Assembly (NCBI GenBank): GCA_963800395.1
Contig: CAWDBD010000027.1
Span: 96,058 to 160,057, forward strand
Direction of reading: 5' to 3'
DNA from: DASSBG01 sp963800395
Lineage (GTDB): Bacteria; Pseudomonadota; Gammaproteobacteria; Xanthomonadales; Rhodanobacteraceae
Length of the DNA: 64,000 nucleotides
How positions within the stretch are numbered: the stretch's first letter is position 1; every line of letters starts with the position of its first letter. Below the pieces are notes generated by a model. That model saw only the letters and a program-made list of their open reading frames with translations, was not told where the DNA came from and did no database searches. Shown piece after piece: positions 1 through 9,122 of the stretch. The position numbers and the translations under genes are program-made.

Positions 1-297
1 GTACAGGGGCGAATCGGTGCCGACGTGGTCCTGACCGACGTCAGCCTCAAGGGTGATCTCACCGGCGCCGACCTGCTGCGGGAGATCCGCGAGGACTACG
101 GCTACGGCAAGGGCCAGTTGCCGGTGCTGGTGATGACCGGTGACGAAAATCCGACCAATCAGGCCGCATTGCTCAAGAGCGGCGCCAACGATCTGGTGCT
201 CAAGCCCATCGAGGAACGCCTGCTGATCACCAAGCTGCTGTTCCAGATGCGGGTCAGTCGCCAGGTCCGCCAACAGGAAGCGGCCGGCAAGCAATGA
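1..297 (+). CDS. Response regulator receiver domain, C-terminal part (partial)
   Basis: The reading frame is open from the first base of the window, so the 5' end lies outside it. The visible 98 residues match the second half of a CheY-like receiver domain: a VLTDVSL strand that probably carries the phospho-acceptor Asp, then VLVMTGDE with the conserved Thr-like switch position, then LVLKPIEE with the conserved Lys-Pro. No output domain follows; the protein stops about 25 residues after the KP motif. It could be a single-domain regulator or the receiver end of a larger hybrid protein. Its stop overlaps the ung start (ATGA), which suggests co-transcription with ung. The partner kinase is not visible. 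Confidence 0.8.
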   Translation, partial: VQGRIGADVVLTDVSLKGDLTGADLLREIREDYGYGKGQLPVLVMTGDENPTNQAALLKSGANDLVLKPIEERLLITKLLFQMRVSRQVRQQEAAGKQ

Positions 298-986
298 CCG
301 ACGCCCGGCTCAAAATGGAGCCGTCCTGGAAATCCCGCGTCGGCGACTGGTTCGATCGGCCGGACATGCAGGCACTGCGTCAGTTCCTGATCGACGAAGG
401 CCGCAAGGGCAAGCGCATCTATCCGCCGATGGAAAACATCTTTGCTGCCTTTGATGCCACCCCGTTCGATGCGGTCAAGGTGGTCATCCTGGGCCAGGAT
501 CCCTACCACGGTCCGGGGCAGGCGCACGGCTTGTGCTTTTCCGTGCAGCCCGGAGTGCGGGTGCCGCCCTCGCTGCAGAATGTGCAGGCCGAGATCGAGC
601 GGGATCTGGGCATTGCCAGACCCGGGCACGGCTGCCTGCAGGCCTGGGCCGAACACGGCGTGCTGCTGCTCAACAGCGTGCTGACGGTGGAAGCCGGTCG
701 CGCCGGCTCGCATCAGGGCAAGGGCTGGGAAGGTTTCACTGATCACGTCATCGACACGCTCAACCGGCAACGCGAGCATCTGGTATTCCTGCTCTGGGGC
801 GCCTACGCCCAGGCCAAGGGCAGACTGGTCGATCGCCAGCGCCATTGCGTGCTGAAGGCACCACACCCCTCGCCGCTGTCCGCCCATCGCGGCTTCAATG
901 GCTGCGGCCATTTCTCGGCCGCCAACGACTATCTGCGCCGACACGGCATTGAGCCGGTGGACTGGAGTCTGCCCGCTGCGGCTTGA
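294..986 (+). CDS. ung: Uracil-DNA glycosylase (family 1)
   Basis: This 230-residue protein excises uracil from DNA as the first step of base excision repair in the cytoplasm. The family-1 signatures are present: the water-activating loop GQDPYHGPGQAHG around residues 66-78, a uracil-recognition LLLNSVLTV segment around 124-132, and the DNA-intercalating HPSPLSAHRGF loop around 190-200. Length is normal for Ung. The start codon overlaps the stop of the preceding receiver-domain gene by four bases, so the two are probably translationally coupled. The frame is intact. Confidence 0.96.
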   Translation: MTDARLKMEPSWKSRVGDWFDRPDMQALRQFLIDEGRKGKRIYPPMENIFAAFDATPFDAVKVVILGQDPYHGPGQAHGLCFSVQPGVRVPPSLQNVQAEIERDLGIARPGHGCLQAWAEHGVLLLNSVLTVEAGRAGSHQGKGWEGFTDHVIDTLNRQREHLVFLLWGAYAQAKGRLVDRQRHCVLKAPHPSPLSAHRGFNGCGHFSAANDYLRRHGIEPVDWSLPAAA

Positions 987-1355
987 GCGCGCTTCGCACG
1001 CTTTGCGCGCGATTCGCGTATTGCTGGGGACCTGCAGGTCGCATGCAGCCAAAAACTTTCGCGGCCTGCGGCCGCCAGTTCATTTCTCCTGCATGCCCAG
1101 GAGAAACAGAACCACAAATGCGTCTGGAACGCATTTGCACCGCGGAGCTGGCCCAGAGAGCGCAAGGCAGGATGCCCGGAGTAAAGAGAGGGCACCCCGC
1201 TTTCGCGCCCTGCGCGACTTCCTGTCCGCAGGGTCCGCGCCGACTTGCGGCGTTTCCCGGGGACAGGTGGCTGGATGGACTTCTGGCAGGGGCGGGCCGG
1301 GGCGCTGGGCGCTAGGATGGTGGCTTGTGATCGGTACAAACCACCGGGGAGAACC
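987..1355. other. Intergenic region ung to DPP-IV peptidase
   Basis: About 370 bases without a convincing gene. The only clear structure is a perfect 9-bp inverted repeat, arms 1115-1123 (CAAATGCGT) and 1129-1137 with a 5-base loop, which could be the end of the ung transcript although no T-run follows. The promoter of the downstream peptidase gene should lie in the last 150 bases, but no consensus boxes stand out. Confidence 0.5.
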
Positions 1356-3716
1356 ATGAGAACGCATCCAATCTGGCCGCATCTGCTGGTCGCCGCAGCA
1401 CTGTCCGCATCGCCGCTCTCGGCTGCCGCCCAGACCCAGTCGCTGTCACTCAAGGACTACCAGCACGCCGAGAAACTGCTCGCCATCAACACCCGGCCAC
1501 TGCTTGATCATGTGGTCAGCCGCGTGACCTGGGTGGACGACAGTCATTTCTGGTACGTCGAACACGACGCCAGGGGCGACCATTTCCTTGCCGTCGATGC
1601 CGCCAGCGGCAGCATCAGCCCGGCGTTCGATCAGGAGAAGATGGCCAGCGCACTGGGCAAGATGCTGGACAAACCGCTGAAGGCCGACAAACTGCCGATC
1701 AGCGATTTCAGTGTTACCGACCAGGGCACCTACGATGTTTCGGTACATGGCAAGCACTTCCTTTGTGACCTGTCCGGCAAGGCCGAATGTACGGCCAAGG
1801 CCACCCCGAAGCCTGCCAAGGGTGAACCGGCTCCGGGCGATGAACCGGGACGCTTGTCGCCGGATGGCAAGAAGGAAGCTTTCATCCGCGACTGGAACCT
1901 GTGGGTGCGGGACGTGGCCACAGGCAAGGAAAGCCAGCTGACCACCGATGGCGTCAAGGACTACGGCTACGCCACCGACAATGCCGGCTGGCTGCACTCG
2001 AATCGCGCCATCGTCAACTGGTCGCCGGATTCGTCCATGATCGCCACCTACCAGCAGGATCAGCGCGGCGTGGGCGAGATGTACACCGTCAACACCAGGG
2101 TGGGCCACCCCAAGCTCGAGCAATGGAAATACCCGCTTCCGGGCGACAAGAAGATCTTCATGATCGAGCCGGTGGTGATTGATGTCGCCAGCCACAAGAT
2201 GGTTCGCCTGCAGCTGCCGCCGCAGCAACGCCTGTCCAGCCTTTGCGATGACCTGGACTGTGACCTCGACGGCACCTGGGACGACGTCAAGTGGGCTGCG
2301 GACGGCAAGACGCTGGCCATGGTCAATTCCTCGCGCGATCGACGGCATGAATGGTTCCGTGTGGCCGATGCCGCCACCGGCGCAGTACGTACCGCATTCG
2401 AAGACAGCGTCAAGACGTTCTACGAAAGCGGTCGCGGCATGGTCGACTGGCAGTACCTTCCCAAGACCGGCGAAGCCATCTGGTTCTCCGAGAAATCCGA
2501 CTGGGGCAACCTGTACCTGTACGACCTGGGCAATGGCACGATCAAGCGCGCCATCACTGGCGGTACCGGGACCGTGGCACAGGTACTGCACATGGACCGC
2601 GACACGCGCACGCTCTGGTTCGATGCCACCGGGCGCACGCAGGGCGTGAACCCCTACTACCGGCAGTTCTGGAAAGTCGGCATCGATGGCGGCCAGCCGG
2701 TCCTGCTGACGCCGGAAAAGGCGGACCACAGCATCAAGATGTCGCCTGACGGGCGCTTCTTCGTGGATACGTATTCCACCCGCACCACGGCACCGGTGAC
2801 GGTGCTGCGCGATGCCGATGACGGCCATGTGATCAAGCAGATCGCCCGCGCCGATACCGCGCGACTTTTCGCCAGCGGCTGGCGTCCGCCGGTGCCCTTC
2901 ACGGTCAAGGCACGCGACGGCAAGACCGATCTGTACGGCATGATGTTCAAGCCGACCCATTTCGACCCGAAAAAGAAATACCCGATCATCGACTACATCT
3001 ATCCCGGTCCGCAGGTCGGTTCGGTTCGCGGGCGCAGTTTTCTGCCGCGGCGCAGCTCGCATCAGGCATTGGCGGAACTGGGTTTCATCGTGGTGGCGAT
3101 CGACGGCATGGGCACACCGTGGCGCTCCAAGTCGTTCCACGACACCTGGTACGGCGACATGGGCGACAACACCCTGCCCGATCAGGTCGCGGCCATCAGG
3201 CAGCTGGCGCAACGCAACCGCTGGATCGACCTTGACCGGGTCGGCATCTGGGGTCATTCCGGCGGCGGCAACGCCACCGCCGACGCCATGTTCCGCTACC
3301 CGGAGCTGTTCAAGGTCGGCTGGTCCGAAAGCGGCAACCACGACAACCGCAATTACGAGAATGACTGGGGCGAGAAGTACCAGGGCCTCCTGGTCAGGAA
3401 CAAGGACGGTGGCGACAACTACGACAACCAGGCCAATCAGGATGTCGCGAAGAACCTCAAGGGCCACCTGATGCTGGTCCACGGCCAGATCGACGACAAC
3501 GTTCCAACCGGCGAGACCATGTTGGTGGTGCAGGCCTTGATCAAGGCCAACAAGGACTTCGACATGCTGATCATCCCCAACGCCCACCACGGCTACGGCA
3601 TCGCCGGCACCATGTACAGCACACGCCGCCGCTGGGACTACTTCGTGCGCTATCTGGCCGGAAAGACCCCGCCGACAGGCTTCCACTTCAGCCTGCCCGA
3701 GTCAATGCAACACTGA
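1356..3716 (+). CDS. S9B-type dipeptidyl peptidase IV, exported
   Basis: The product (786 aa from the ATG at 1356, preceded by GGGGAGA) resembles DPP-IV serine peptidases, which release N-terminal dipeptides with Pro or Ala at position two. An earlier in-frame start is possible, but this ATG opens directly onto a signal peptide (charged MRTHP, hydrophobic stretch, AAAQ cleavage site). An N-terminal beta-propeller is followed by the alpha/beta-hydrolase domain. The catalytic triad can be read as Ser635 in GHSGGG, Asp713 in GQIDDNV and His745 in NAHHGYG. Periplasmic location and a role in peptide nutrition are inferred. The frame is intact over 2.3 kb, unlike several neighbours. Confidence 0.93.
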   Translation: MRTHPIWPHLLVAAALSASPLSAAAQTQSLSLKDYQHAEKLLAINTRPLLDHVVSRVTWVDDSHFWYVEHDARGDHFLAVDAASGSISPAFDQEKMASALGKMLDKPLKADKLPISDFSVTDQGTYDVSVHGKHFLCDLSGKAECTAKATPKPAKGEPAPGDEPGRLSPDGKKEAFIRDWNLWVRDVATGKESQLTTDGVKDYGYATDNAGWLHSNRAIVNWSPDSSMIATYQQDQRGVGEMYTVNTRVGHPKLEQWKYPLPGDKKIFMIEPVVIDVASHKMVRLQLPPQQRLSSLCDDLDCDLDGTWDDVKWAADGKTLAMVNSSRDRRHEWFRVADAATGAVRTAFEDSVKTFYESGRGMVDWQYLPKTGEAIWFSEKSDWGNLYLYDLGNGTIKRAITGGTGTVAQVLHMDRDTRTLWFDATGRTQGVNPYYRQFWKVGIDGGQPVLLTPEKADHSIKMSPDGRFFVDTYSTRTTAPVTVLRDADDGHVIKQIARADTARLFASGWRPPVPFTVKARDGKTDLYGMMFKPTHFDPKKKYPIIDYIYPGPQVGSVRGRSFLPRRSSHQALAELGFIVVAIDGMGTPWRSKSFHDTWYGDMGDNTLPDQVAAIRQLAQRNRWIDLDRVGIWGHSGGGNATADAMFRYPELFKVGWSESGNHDNRNYENDWGEKYQGLLVRNKDGGDNYDNQANQDVAKNLKGHLMLVHGQIDDNVPTGETMLVVQALIKANKDFDMLIIPNAHHGYGIAGTMYSTRRRWDYFVRYLAGKTPPTGFHFSLPESMQH

Positions 3717-3732
3717 CGGCATGCCGGCACAT

Positions 3733-3764
3733 GCCCGGGCAGCACGTGCTCGCGCTGCCTGGGC
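3733..3764. terminator. GC-rich hairpin between convergent genes
   Basis: An 11-bp stem (GCCCGGGCAGC with GCTGCCTGGGC, one wobble pair) and a 10-base loop lie between the stop of the DPP-IV gene and the stop of the convergent SGNH hydrolase gene. The position suits a bidirectional transcription end, but there is no U-tract, so termination efficiency is unclear. Confidence 0.4.
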
Positions 3765-3771
3765 CGCGCGA

Positions 3772-4398
3772 TCAGCCTGATGCCAGGCATTCCCCGGCCG
3801 CAGCCTGGATCGGTGCCAGCCACAAGGCATACTGTTCGGCCGAGGGATGCAGGCCGTCATCGACCAGCATGCCGGGCGCCCCGTCGCAGGCGCGCGAAAT
3901 CGCGGTGACGTCGACAAAACGAGCCCCGGCAGCCGCACTGGCAGAGCGGGCCACCGCGTTGTAGGCATCGATCTCGGCAGCAACCTGCTGCGGATCCCGC
4001 CCTTCCTTGCGCGCCATCGGTGTCACACCCCAGTCGGGAATCGATACAACCAGTACCCGGCCTGCCTGCTGCCCGGCCAAATGCACGGCAAAGCTCAACA
4101 GTTCGGAGAACTCGGCCCGGTAATTGTCGACATCGCGGCCGCGGTACTGATTGTTGACGCCAATCAGCAAGCTGACCAGGCGATAAGGCGGACGCAGTGC
4201 CTGGTCGGCCAGCGCAGCGAGCAGTTCGTCGGTACTCCAGCCGGTGGTGGCGATGATTTCCGGCGCGGCAAGGTCATGTCCCTGCTCGTCCAGTGCCTGC
4301 GCCAGTCGCACCGGCCAGCGCTCGTGTTCGGCCACCCCTTCGCCTATGGTGTACGAGTCGCCCAGCGCCAGATAGCCGGTTGGCCGGTGCGCACTCAT
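3772..4398 (-). CDS. SGNH/GDSL-type hydrolase
   Basis: A 208-residue cytoplasmic-looking protein of the SGNH esterase/lipase superfamily. Block I is GDSYTIGEG near residue 13 with the nucleophilic Ser, block III is GVNNQYRGR near residue 85 with the oxyanion Asn, and block V is DDGLHPS near residue 182 with the catalytic Asp and His. No signal peptide is visible. The start overlaps the stop of the upstream aminotransferase gene (ATGA), so the two form an operon. The substrate cannot be read from the sequence; acyl or acetyl ester hydrolysis is the family activity. Confidence 0.9.
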   Translation of the reverse strand: MSAHRPTGYLALGDSYTIGEGVAEHERWPVRLAQALDEQGHDLAAPEIIATTGWSTDELLAALADQALRPPYRLVSLLIGVNNQYRGRDVDNYRAEFSELLSFAVHLAGQQAGRVLVVSIPDWGVTPMARKEGRDPQQVAAEIDAYNAVARSASAAAGARFVDVTAISRACDGAPGMLVDDGLHPSAEQYALWLAPIQAAAGECLASG

Positions 4399-5657
4399 GC
4401 CACGCTGGCCACGGAGGCCGGTGAAGCCGCAGCCATGCGCTGCAATACCCGCTCCATGCGCGCCAGCACATCGCCGAGCTGTGCCGGCTCTGGCAAAAGA
4501 GTAAGACGCAGGTGGCGCCGGTTGCCCGTGTTGAAACTGCAGCCAGGCGCCAGCAGCACGGACTCTTCTTCAAGCAGGCGCAGGGCAAAGGCATCGTCAT
4601 CAAAGTCCGGCAAGGCATCCGGGGACACTGAGGGAAAGGCGTACAGGGCACCTTGCGGCTTCACCAGTTGCAGGAAGTCGCTTGCCGCCACGCCATCAAG
4701 CACCGCCTGACGGGCCGCGTGCAGGCGACCTCCCGGCTGTACCAGCGCCTCGATACTGGTATCGCTGTCAAGTGCCGGCTTGATCGCCCATTGCCCCGGC
4801 ACGTTGGCGCACAGGCGCAGCGCCGCCAGCAATTGCAGTCCATCGCGATACCCGGCCAATGCCTGCGTCGCGCCCGACAAGCTCATCCAGCCAACCCGGT
4901 AGCCGCAGGCACGATGCACCTTGCTGAGCCCGCAGAAGCTGACACAGGGCACATCGCCGGCCAGCGGTGCCAGCGGCTCGAATCGGGCCTCGTCGTAGAC
5001 AATGCCATCGTAGATTTCGTCAGCAAGCAGAAGCAGCCCATGGCGCTCGGCCAGGGCAACCAGTTGCTGCAGCACTGTGCGCGGGTATACCGCGCCGGTG
5101 GGATTGTTGGGATTGATGATCACCAGAGCCCGCGTGCGCGGCGTGATCATGCTCTCGATCTCATCGGGATCGGGCAGATGACCGCGGTCGGCACGACACG
5201 GGTAGTAGCGCGAGCGCCCCCCGTTGAGGATGGTTGCCGCACTCCAGAGCGGATAGTCGGGGCTGGGAATCAGCACCTCGTCACCGGGATTGAGCAAGGC
5301 ACGCAAGGCCATGTCGATCAGTTCGCTGACGCCGTTGCCGATGAAAACGTGGTCAATATCGCCCACCCGTGCCCCGCGCCTGAGCTGGCGCTCGGCAATG
5401 GCCTCGCGCGCCTCGGACAGTCCCTGCTCCTGGCAATAGCCATCGCTGCGCCCCAGCCCATTGGCCATCGCCGCCTGCAGCAGCTCTGGTGCCCGGAAAC
5501 CGAAACGGCCGGGATTGCCAATGTTGAGGTGCACGACCTGTCGTCCCTGGGCTTCCAGTTCACGCGCGCGACGCGCCAGGGCACCCCGGATTTCATAGCG
5601 CACCTCACCCAGGTGTGCCCCCGGAAAAATCGAATTCACCATCGCATCCACAATCAA
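4395..5657 (-). CDS. PLP-dependent aminotransferase, AlaA-like
   Basis: A 420-residue fold-type I (class I/II) aminotransferase, closest by recall to AlaA-type alanine aminotransferases, which exchange the amino group between alanine and 2-oxoglutarate. Seen: HLNIGNPGRFGFR near the N-terminus, the IINPNNPTGAVY cofactor-binding Asn segment, LLADEIYDGIVYD with the PLP-ring Asp and Tyr, the Schiff-base Lys in CGLSKVHRACGYRVGW, and a substrate-carboxylate Arg in the C-terminal LRLTLL strand. Its first codon lies only 18 bases from a nested inverted-repeat element that fills the divergent promoter region. Substrate specificity is inferred from family resemblance only. Confidence 0.88.
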   Translation of the reverse strand: MIVDAMVNSIFPGAHLGEVRYEIRGALARRARELEAQGRQVVHLNIGNPGRFGFRAPELLQAAMANGLGRSDGYCQEQGLSEAREAIAERQLRRGARVGDIDHVFIGNGVSELIDMALRALLNPGDEVLIPSPDYPLWSAATILNGGRSRYYPCRADRGHLPDPDEIESMITPRTRALVIINPNNPTGAVYPRTVLQQLVALAERHGLLLLADEIYDGIVYDEARFEPLAPLAGDVPCVSFCGLSKVHRACGYRVGWMSLSGATQALAGYRDGLQLLAALRLCANVPGQWAIKPALDSDTSIEALVQPGGRLHAARQAVLDGVAASDFLQLVKPQGALYAFPSVSPDALPDFDDDAFALRLLEEESVLLAPGCSFNTGNRRHLRLTLLPEPAQLGDVLARMERVLQRMAAASPASVASVA

Positions 5658-5675
5658 GCCCGAATGGCGCGCATG

Positions 5676-5946
5676 CTAGTGCACTGGTTTGCCCTGTTCA
5701 ATCCACTCAGCGAGTCGCTGGGCGTTCGGATGCAAGGCGCATTTGCGCAGCAAGGCTGGTTGCCTTGCAAGCAGATGGGCTGCGGCAGACGGGCGTCCAG
5801 CGGCTCGCCCTTCGGCAGCCACGCTCGCGGGCCACGGCTGCGTTGCAGTACTTGCCAAGGGAACCACCCTTGCCCGCGTACCGCGTCTTGCCGTGGCCCG
5901 CGAGCATGGCTCTGAGTGGGTCAAACAGGGCAAACCAGCGCACTAG
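5676..5946. repeat. Nested inverted-repeat element, 271 bp, MITE-like
   Basis: The element starts CTAGTGC and ends GCACTAG. Its outer arms (5676-5710 and 5912-5946, 35 bases each) match at about 31 of 35 positions, and a second pair inside (5817-5838 and 5890-5911, 22 bases) matches at 21 of 22. Because of this symmetry both strands carry an 85-codon open frame that ends in nearly the same residues (E-W-x-x-Q-G-K-P-x-H); I treat these frames as by-products. It sits exactly between two divergent genes and takes up almost all of their shared promoter region. No transposase or clear target duplication was seen. Confidence 0.75.
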
Positions 5947-5979
5947 CAGGCGCGCCGTATCAACTGTAGGATTCCCCGG

Positions 5980-7347
5980 ATGCGCGACCCTGGCACTCCA
6001 AGCAGGCATTCCGTGGTCCTGTGCTGGCTGGCCGCTGCCGCCGGCATGGCGCTGGCCACAAGTGTGTTCTGGCCCGGCATGGTCTCCCACGACGCAGCCG
6101 TCATGTGGGAACAGGCACGGGGCGGGGAAATGGACACGATCCACAGCCCTGCGCTGACCCTTGTCTGGCGTGCCCTGGAGGGTCTGCACGACTCGCCAGC
6201 GGATATTTTTCTCTTGCACCTGGCCATGTTCTGGGGGGCGCTGGCGCTACTGGCCACAACGCTGCCGCGCGCGACCGGGTTCCGCATCAGTTGGCTTTTG
6301 TTGATCGGCCTGGTGCCGCCGACATGGGTGCTGATGGCGCAGGTGGGCACCGATGCCGGACTGGTGGCTGCGCTGTCCCTGGCCTGCGCCTGCCTGGTCC
6401 GGGCAAATGTCAGTGGCCAGCGCGGATGGCTGCTTGCCGCCCTGCTGATGTGCCTTTACGGCGCCGCGATGCGACACAATGCCCTGCCAGCGCTGCTGCC
6501 TCTGCTGTGGGTGTGCTGGTCAGGCAAGCGAACGTCCGGAGTCATGGCCCGGGCCAGCCTCACTCTGGCAAGTCTGGCCCTGATCGGGCTTGCCACAGTG
6601 GCCATCAATACCAGTGCACCGCGGCAGCGCGCCGTCTGGCCCGCCACCGCGATGTGGGATCTGGCGGCCATCTCCATCGCCCGGGACAAGGTGCTGCTGC
6701 CGGAGGCCAGCGTCGGCCCCGGCATGAGCGTTGACGATCTGGCGCAGGCGTTCGAGCCGTGGGCCAACACCACCCTGTTCGCCCGCACCAGGTCAGGCGT
6801 GCGCAGCCCGTTCCTGAAGCCGGACCAGGGCCAATTGAAAAGCGACATTGCCCGAGCCTGGTGGCATGCCGTGGTCAGCCATCCGGGCGCGTACGCCCGC
6901 CATCGCTGGCGTCTGACGCGGGCCCTGTTCGGCACGCACCCGTCGGACTGGCCGGTGGAACTGATCTACTTTCCGCGGCAGAACCATGTTGGCGATAACC
7001 CGGCCCTTGCCGCACGCACCAACCCCTGGCAGCGCCTCTGGTTCCGCTGGCTGGATCAATGGCGGCGCACCGCGCTGCTTGCAGCCTGGCCGTGGCTGCT
7101 TGCGGGCATTCCCGCGCTGCTTCTCGGTTGGCGTCGTCGCGCCAGCATCCATGGCCGCATGAGCCTGGTACTCGTCGCCAGCGGCTGGCTGCTGGCGCTG
7201 CCTCTGCTGATCGCCGCGCCCGCCGCCGAATTGCGCTATCTGGCCTGGCCGATCAGTGCGAGTATCATGGCATTGGGCCTGGCGCTCGCCAGTCGCGACA
7301 GCGCCCGTCTCACCCGACACGATCCCGCCAGAGAATCACTGCCATGA
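5980..7347 (+). CDS. Polytopic membrane protein, possible GT-C glycosyltransferase
   Basis: A 455-residue protein with about ten hydrophobic segments. The short loop after the first membrane segment contains FWPGMVSHDAAVMWEQA, which recalls the acidic loop of GT-C-fold, dolichol- or undecaprenyl-phosphate-sugar-using transferases (ArnT/PMT-like and GtrII-like). A long periplasmic loop around residues 210-340 separates the membrane halves. Assignment to a family is tentative; it could equally be described as a hypothetical integral membrane protein. It is followed by rsgA about 40 bases downstream and may share its transcript. Confidence 0.6.
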   Translation: MRDPGTPSRHSVVLCWLAAAAGMALATSVFWPGMVSHDAAVMWEQARGGEMDTIHSPALTLVWRALEGLHDSPADIFLLHLAMFWGALALLATTLPRATGFRISWLLLIGLVPPTWVLMAQVGTDAGLVAALSLACACLVRANVSGQRGWLLAALLMCLYGAAMRHNALPALLPLLWVCWSGKRTSGVMARASLTLASLALIGLATVAINTSAPRQRAVWPATAMWDLAAISIARDKVLLPEASVGPGMSVDDLAQAFEPWANTTLFARTRSGVRSPFLKPDQGQLKSDIARAWWHAVVSHPGAYARHRWRLTRALFGTHPSDWPVELIYFPRQNHVGDNPALAARTNPWQRLWFRWLDQWRRTALLAAWPWLLAGIPALLLGWRRRASIHGRMSLVLVASGWLLALPLLIAAPAAELRYLAWPISASIMALGLALASRDSARLTRHDPARESLP

Positions 7348-7389
7348 TGAGCTTTGCGCTGCTTGAGCCCGGATGCCTGCATTTCTGAC

Positions 7390-8454
7390 ATGAACACCCA
7401 CGCGCAACTGACTGCCTTGCAGGAGATCGGCTGGCAGGGTGATCTGCCCTCACGCCCGCTGGCGCGGGTCGTGGCACAGCATCGTTCCGGCTACGAGATC
7501 CATGACGGACACAGCGTGTTGCAGGCGCAACCGGCCGGCCCGTTTCTCAAACCGGGTCTCGAGCCCGAGCAACGCCCGGCCGTCGGTGACTTCGTCTTTT
7601 TCCAGCCCGGCAAGCCGGCCGAGATCGAAGCCATCGTGCCCCGCCGCAGCATCCTGGCGCGGGCGGCCGCCGGTGAGCGCTATCAGCGCCAGCTGATTGC
7701 CACCAATATCGATACGGTCATGGTGATGACCGGCCTGGACGGCGACTTCAATCCGCAGCGCATCGAGCGCTACCTGTTGCTGGTAGCCGGTTCGGGCGTG
7801 CAGTCGGTCGTGCTGCTGACCAAGGCAGACACCTGCAACGAGGTGTCCGCACGGGTGGCCGCGCTGCAGCAGCGCCTGCCTGGGGACACGCGTGTACTGG
7901 CAATCAACGCCAAATCCGCCGATGCCGTCGCCACCCTGGCGCCGTGGCTTGGGCCGGGCATGACCGTGGCTCTGGTCGGCTCGTCGGGCGCCGGCAAGTC
8001 GACCCTCACCAACACGCTTCTGGGCGAAGCGCGCATGGATACCGGTGCCGTACGCCAGCGCGACAGTCGCGGTCGCCACACCACCACCCATCGCGCCTTG
8101 CTGAAACTGGCTGGCGGCGCCTGCCTGATTGATACACCGGGCATGCGCGAACTGAAACTGACCGGTGAAGAATCGCTGGGCTCGTTCGCGGACATCGAGG
8201 CTCTGGCGCGGCAGTGCCGTTTCAATGACTGCGCTCATGAAAGCGAACCGGGCTGCGCGGTGCGTGCCGCAATCGATGCCGGTCAACTGGATGCCGCCCG
8301 TCTGAGCAACTTCAGCAAGCTGCAGGATGAGCATCGCCAGCAGGCAGCCAACCGCCTTGCGCGCCTGGAGCGCAAGGCAGACTCCACCTCGCAGGCCAAC
8401 AGGAAGCGCCGCGGCAGCCAGGCGCGACAGAACCGCCACGAGGACATGGAATGA
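7390..8454 (+). CDS. rsgA: Small ribosomal subunit biogenesis GTPase RsgA
   Basis: RsgA is a circularly permuted GTPase that acts in late 30S subunit maturation. The G motifs occur in the expected permuted order: G4 (LLTKAD) before G1 (GSSGAGKSTLTN) and G3 (DTPGMREL), followed by the Zn-binding C-terminal segment with Cys-x5-Cys-x-His (CRFNDCAH) and a further Cys. An N-terminal OB-like domain precedes the GTPase. The ATG at 7390 was chosen over an upstream in-frame ATG at 7354 because it gives a typical 354-aa length. The stop overlaps the next gene by four bases. Confidence 0.95.
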   Translation: MNTHAQLTALQEIGWQGDLPSRPLARVVAQHRSGYEIHDGHSVLQAQPAGPFLKPGLEPEQRPAVGDFVFFQPGKPAEIEAIVPRRSILARAAAGERYQRQLIATNIDTVMVMTGLDGDFNPQRIERYLLLVAGSGVQSVVLLTKADTCNEVSARVAALQQRLPGDTRVLAINAKSADAVATLAPWLGPGMTVALVGSSGAGKSTLTNTLLGEARMDTGAVRQRDSRGRHTTTHRALLKLAGGACLIDTPGMRELKLTGEESLGSFADIEALARQCRFNDCAHESEPGCAVRAAIDAGQLDAARLSNFSKLQDEHRQQAANRLARLERKADSTSQANRKRRGSQARQNRHEDME

Positions 8455-8897
8455 AACGACTGTCCTCTCCCGTCACCCCCTGGAACAAGCGTCTCTACCC
8501 CCTGCTCCCCCTGGCCGTCCTGGCCGGGCTCGGGATGGTATTCTGGCGCCACCCCGAGGCCAGTATCGACCCGCGCATCATGGGCCTGATTGCCGCAATC
8601 TCCGTTGTTGCGATCCTGCCCTCATGGTTTTTGCTGCGCGGGCTCATCGACGAAGTATGGATGACCGACAACGGATTGCTGCTGCGCGCACGCGGCGAGG
8701 AAGTGCGGATTGTCTGGAGCCAGATTGAGTCGATCTCATCGACCCGCTGGCTCAATCCACCGCGCGTTACCGTGCATCTGAAGCGTGATTGCCGCTTCGG
8801 TCGGCGCTTCGTGTTCAACCCGACATGGCGCGCGTTCGAGCTGACCGAGCACCCGGTAGTCGCCGAGCTGCGCCAGCATATTGACACCCGGCCCTGA
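8451..8897 (+). CDS. Two-TM membrane protein with PH-like C-terminal part
   Basis: A 148-residue protein of unknown function, translationally coupled to rsgA (ATGA overlap). Two hydrophobic segments (about residues 17-32 and 43-63) form a hairpin. They are followed by a soluble part with a DNGLLLRARGEEVRIVWSQIESI pattern split by polar residues, typical of bacterial PH-like membrane-associated domains. No catalytic motif was seen. I do not recognise a named family. Confidence 0.7.
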   Translation: MKRLSSPVTPWNKRLYPLLPLAVLAGLGMVFWRHPEASIDPRIMGLIAAISVVAILPSWFLLRGLIDEVWMTDNGLLLRARGEEVRIVWSQIESISSTRWLNPPRVTVHLKRDCRFGRRFVFNPTWRAFELTEHPVVAELRQHIDTRP

Positions 8898-9122
8898 GGC
8901 CCTGATGGTCGTATCGCCGATGCCGCTGCAGTGACTGAGCCTTCCCGCTTCTGCCAACGAACCTGGGTGGTAGAAACACAAGCGGCTGCGGCTGGTGCTT
9001 TTGGCCAGCTTTTCCGCTCACCCGGTTTCTGCCCCTAGGCTCCTACTCAGTGATCAACCATTTCGGGTGGCGGTGCTACCATGACCCTCCCGTGATTCAA
9101 CAGACTTTCGTGACCTGCGTCC

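Noticed and set aside
1446..3686. Long open frame of 746 codons on the minus strand opposite the DPP-IV gene
   Set aside because: It has no recognisable domain, is rich in Val, Ala, His and Gly as expected of a high-GC antisense frame, and lies wholly inside a clear conserved gene.
5676..5946. Two 85-codon frames on opposite strands within the inverted-repeat element
   Set aside because: Their similar ends follow directly from the inverted repeat; codon use shows no further coding sign.
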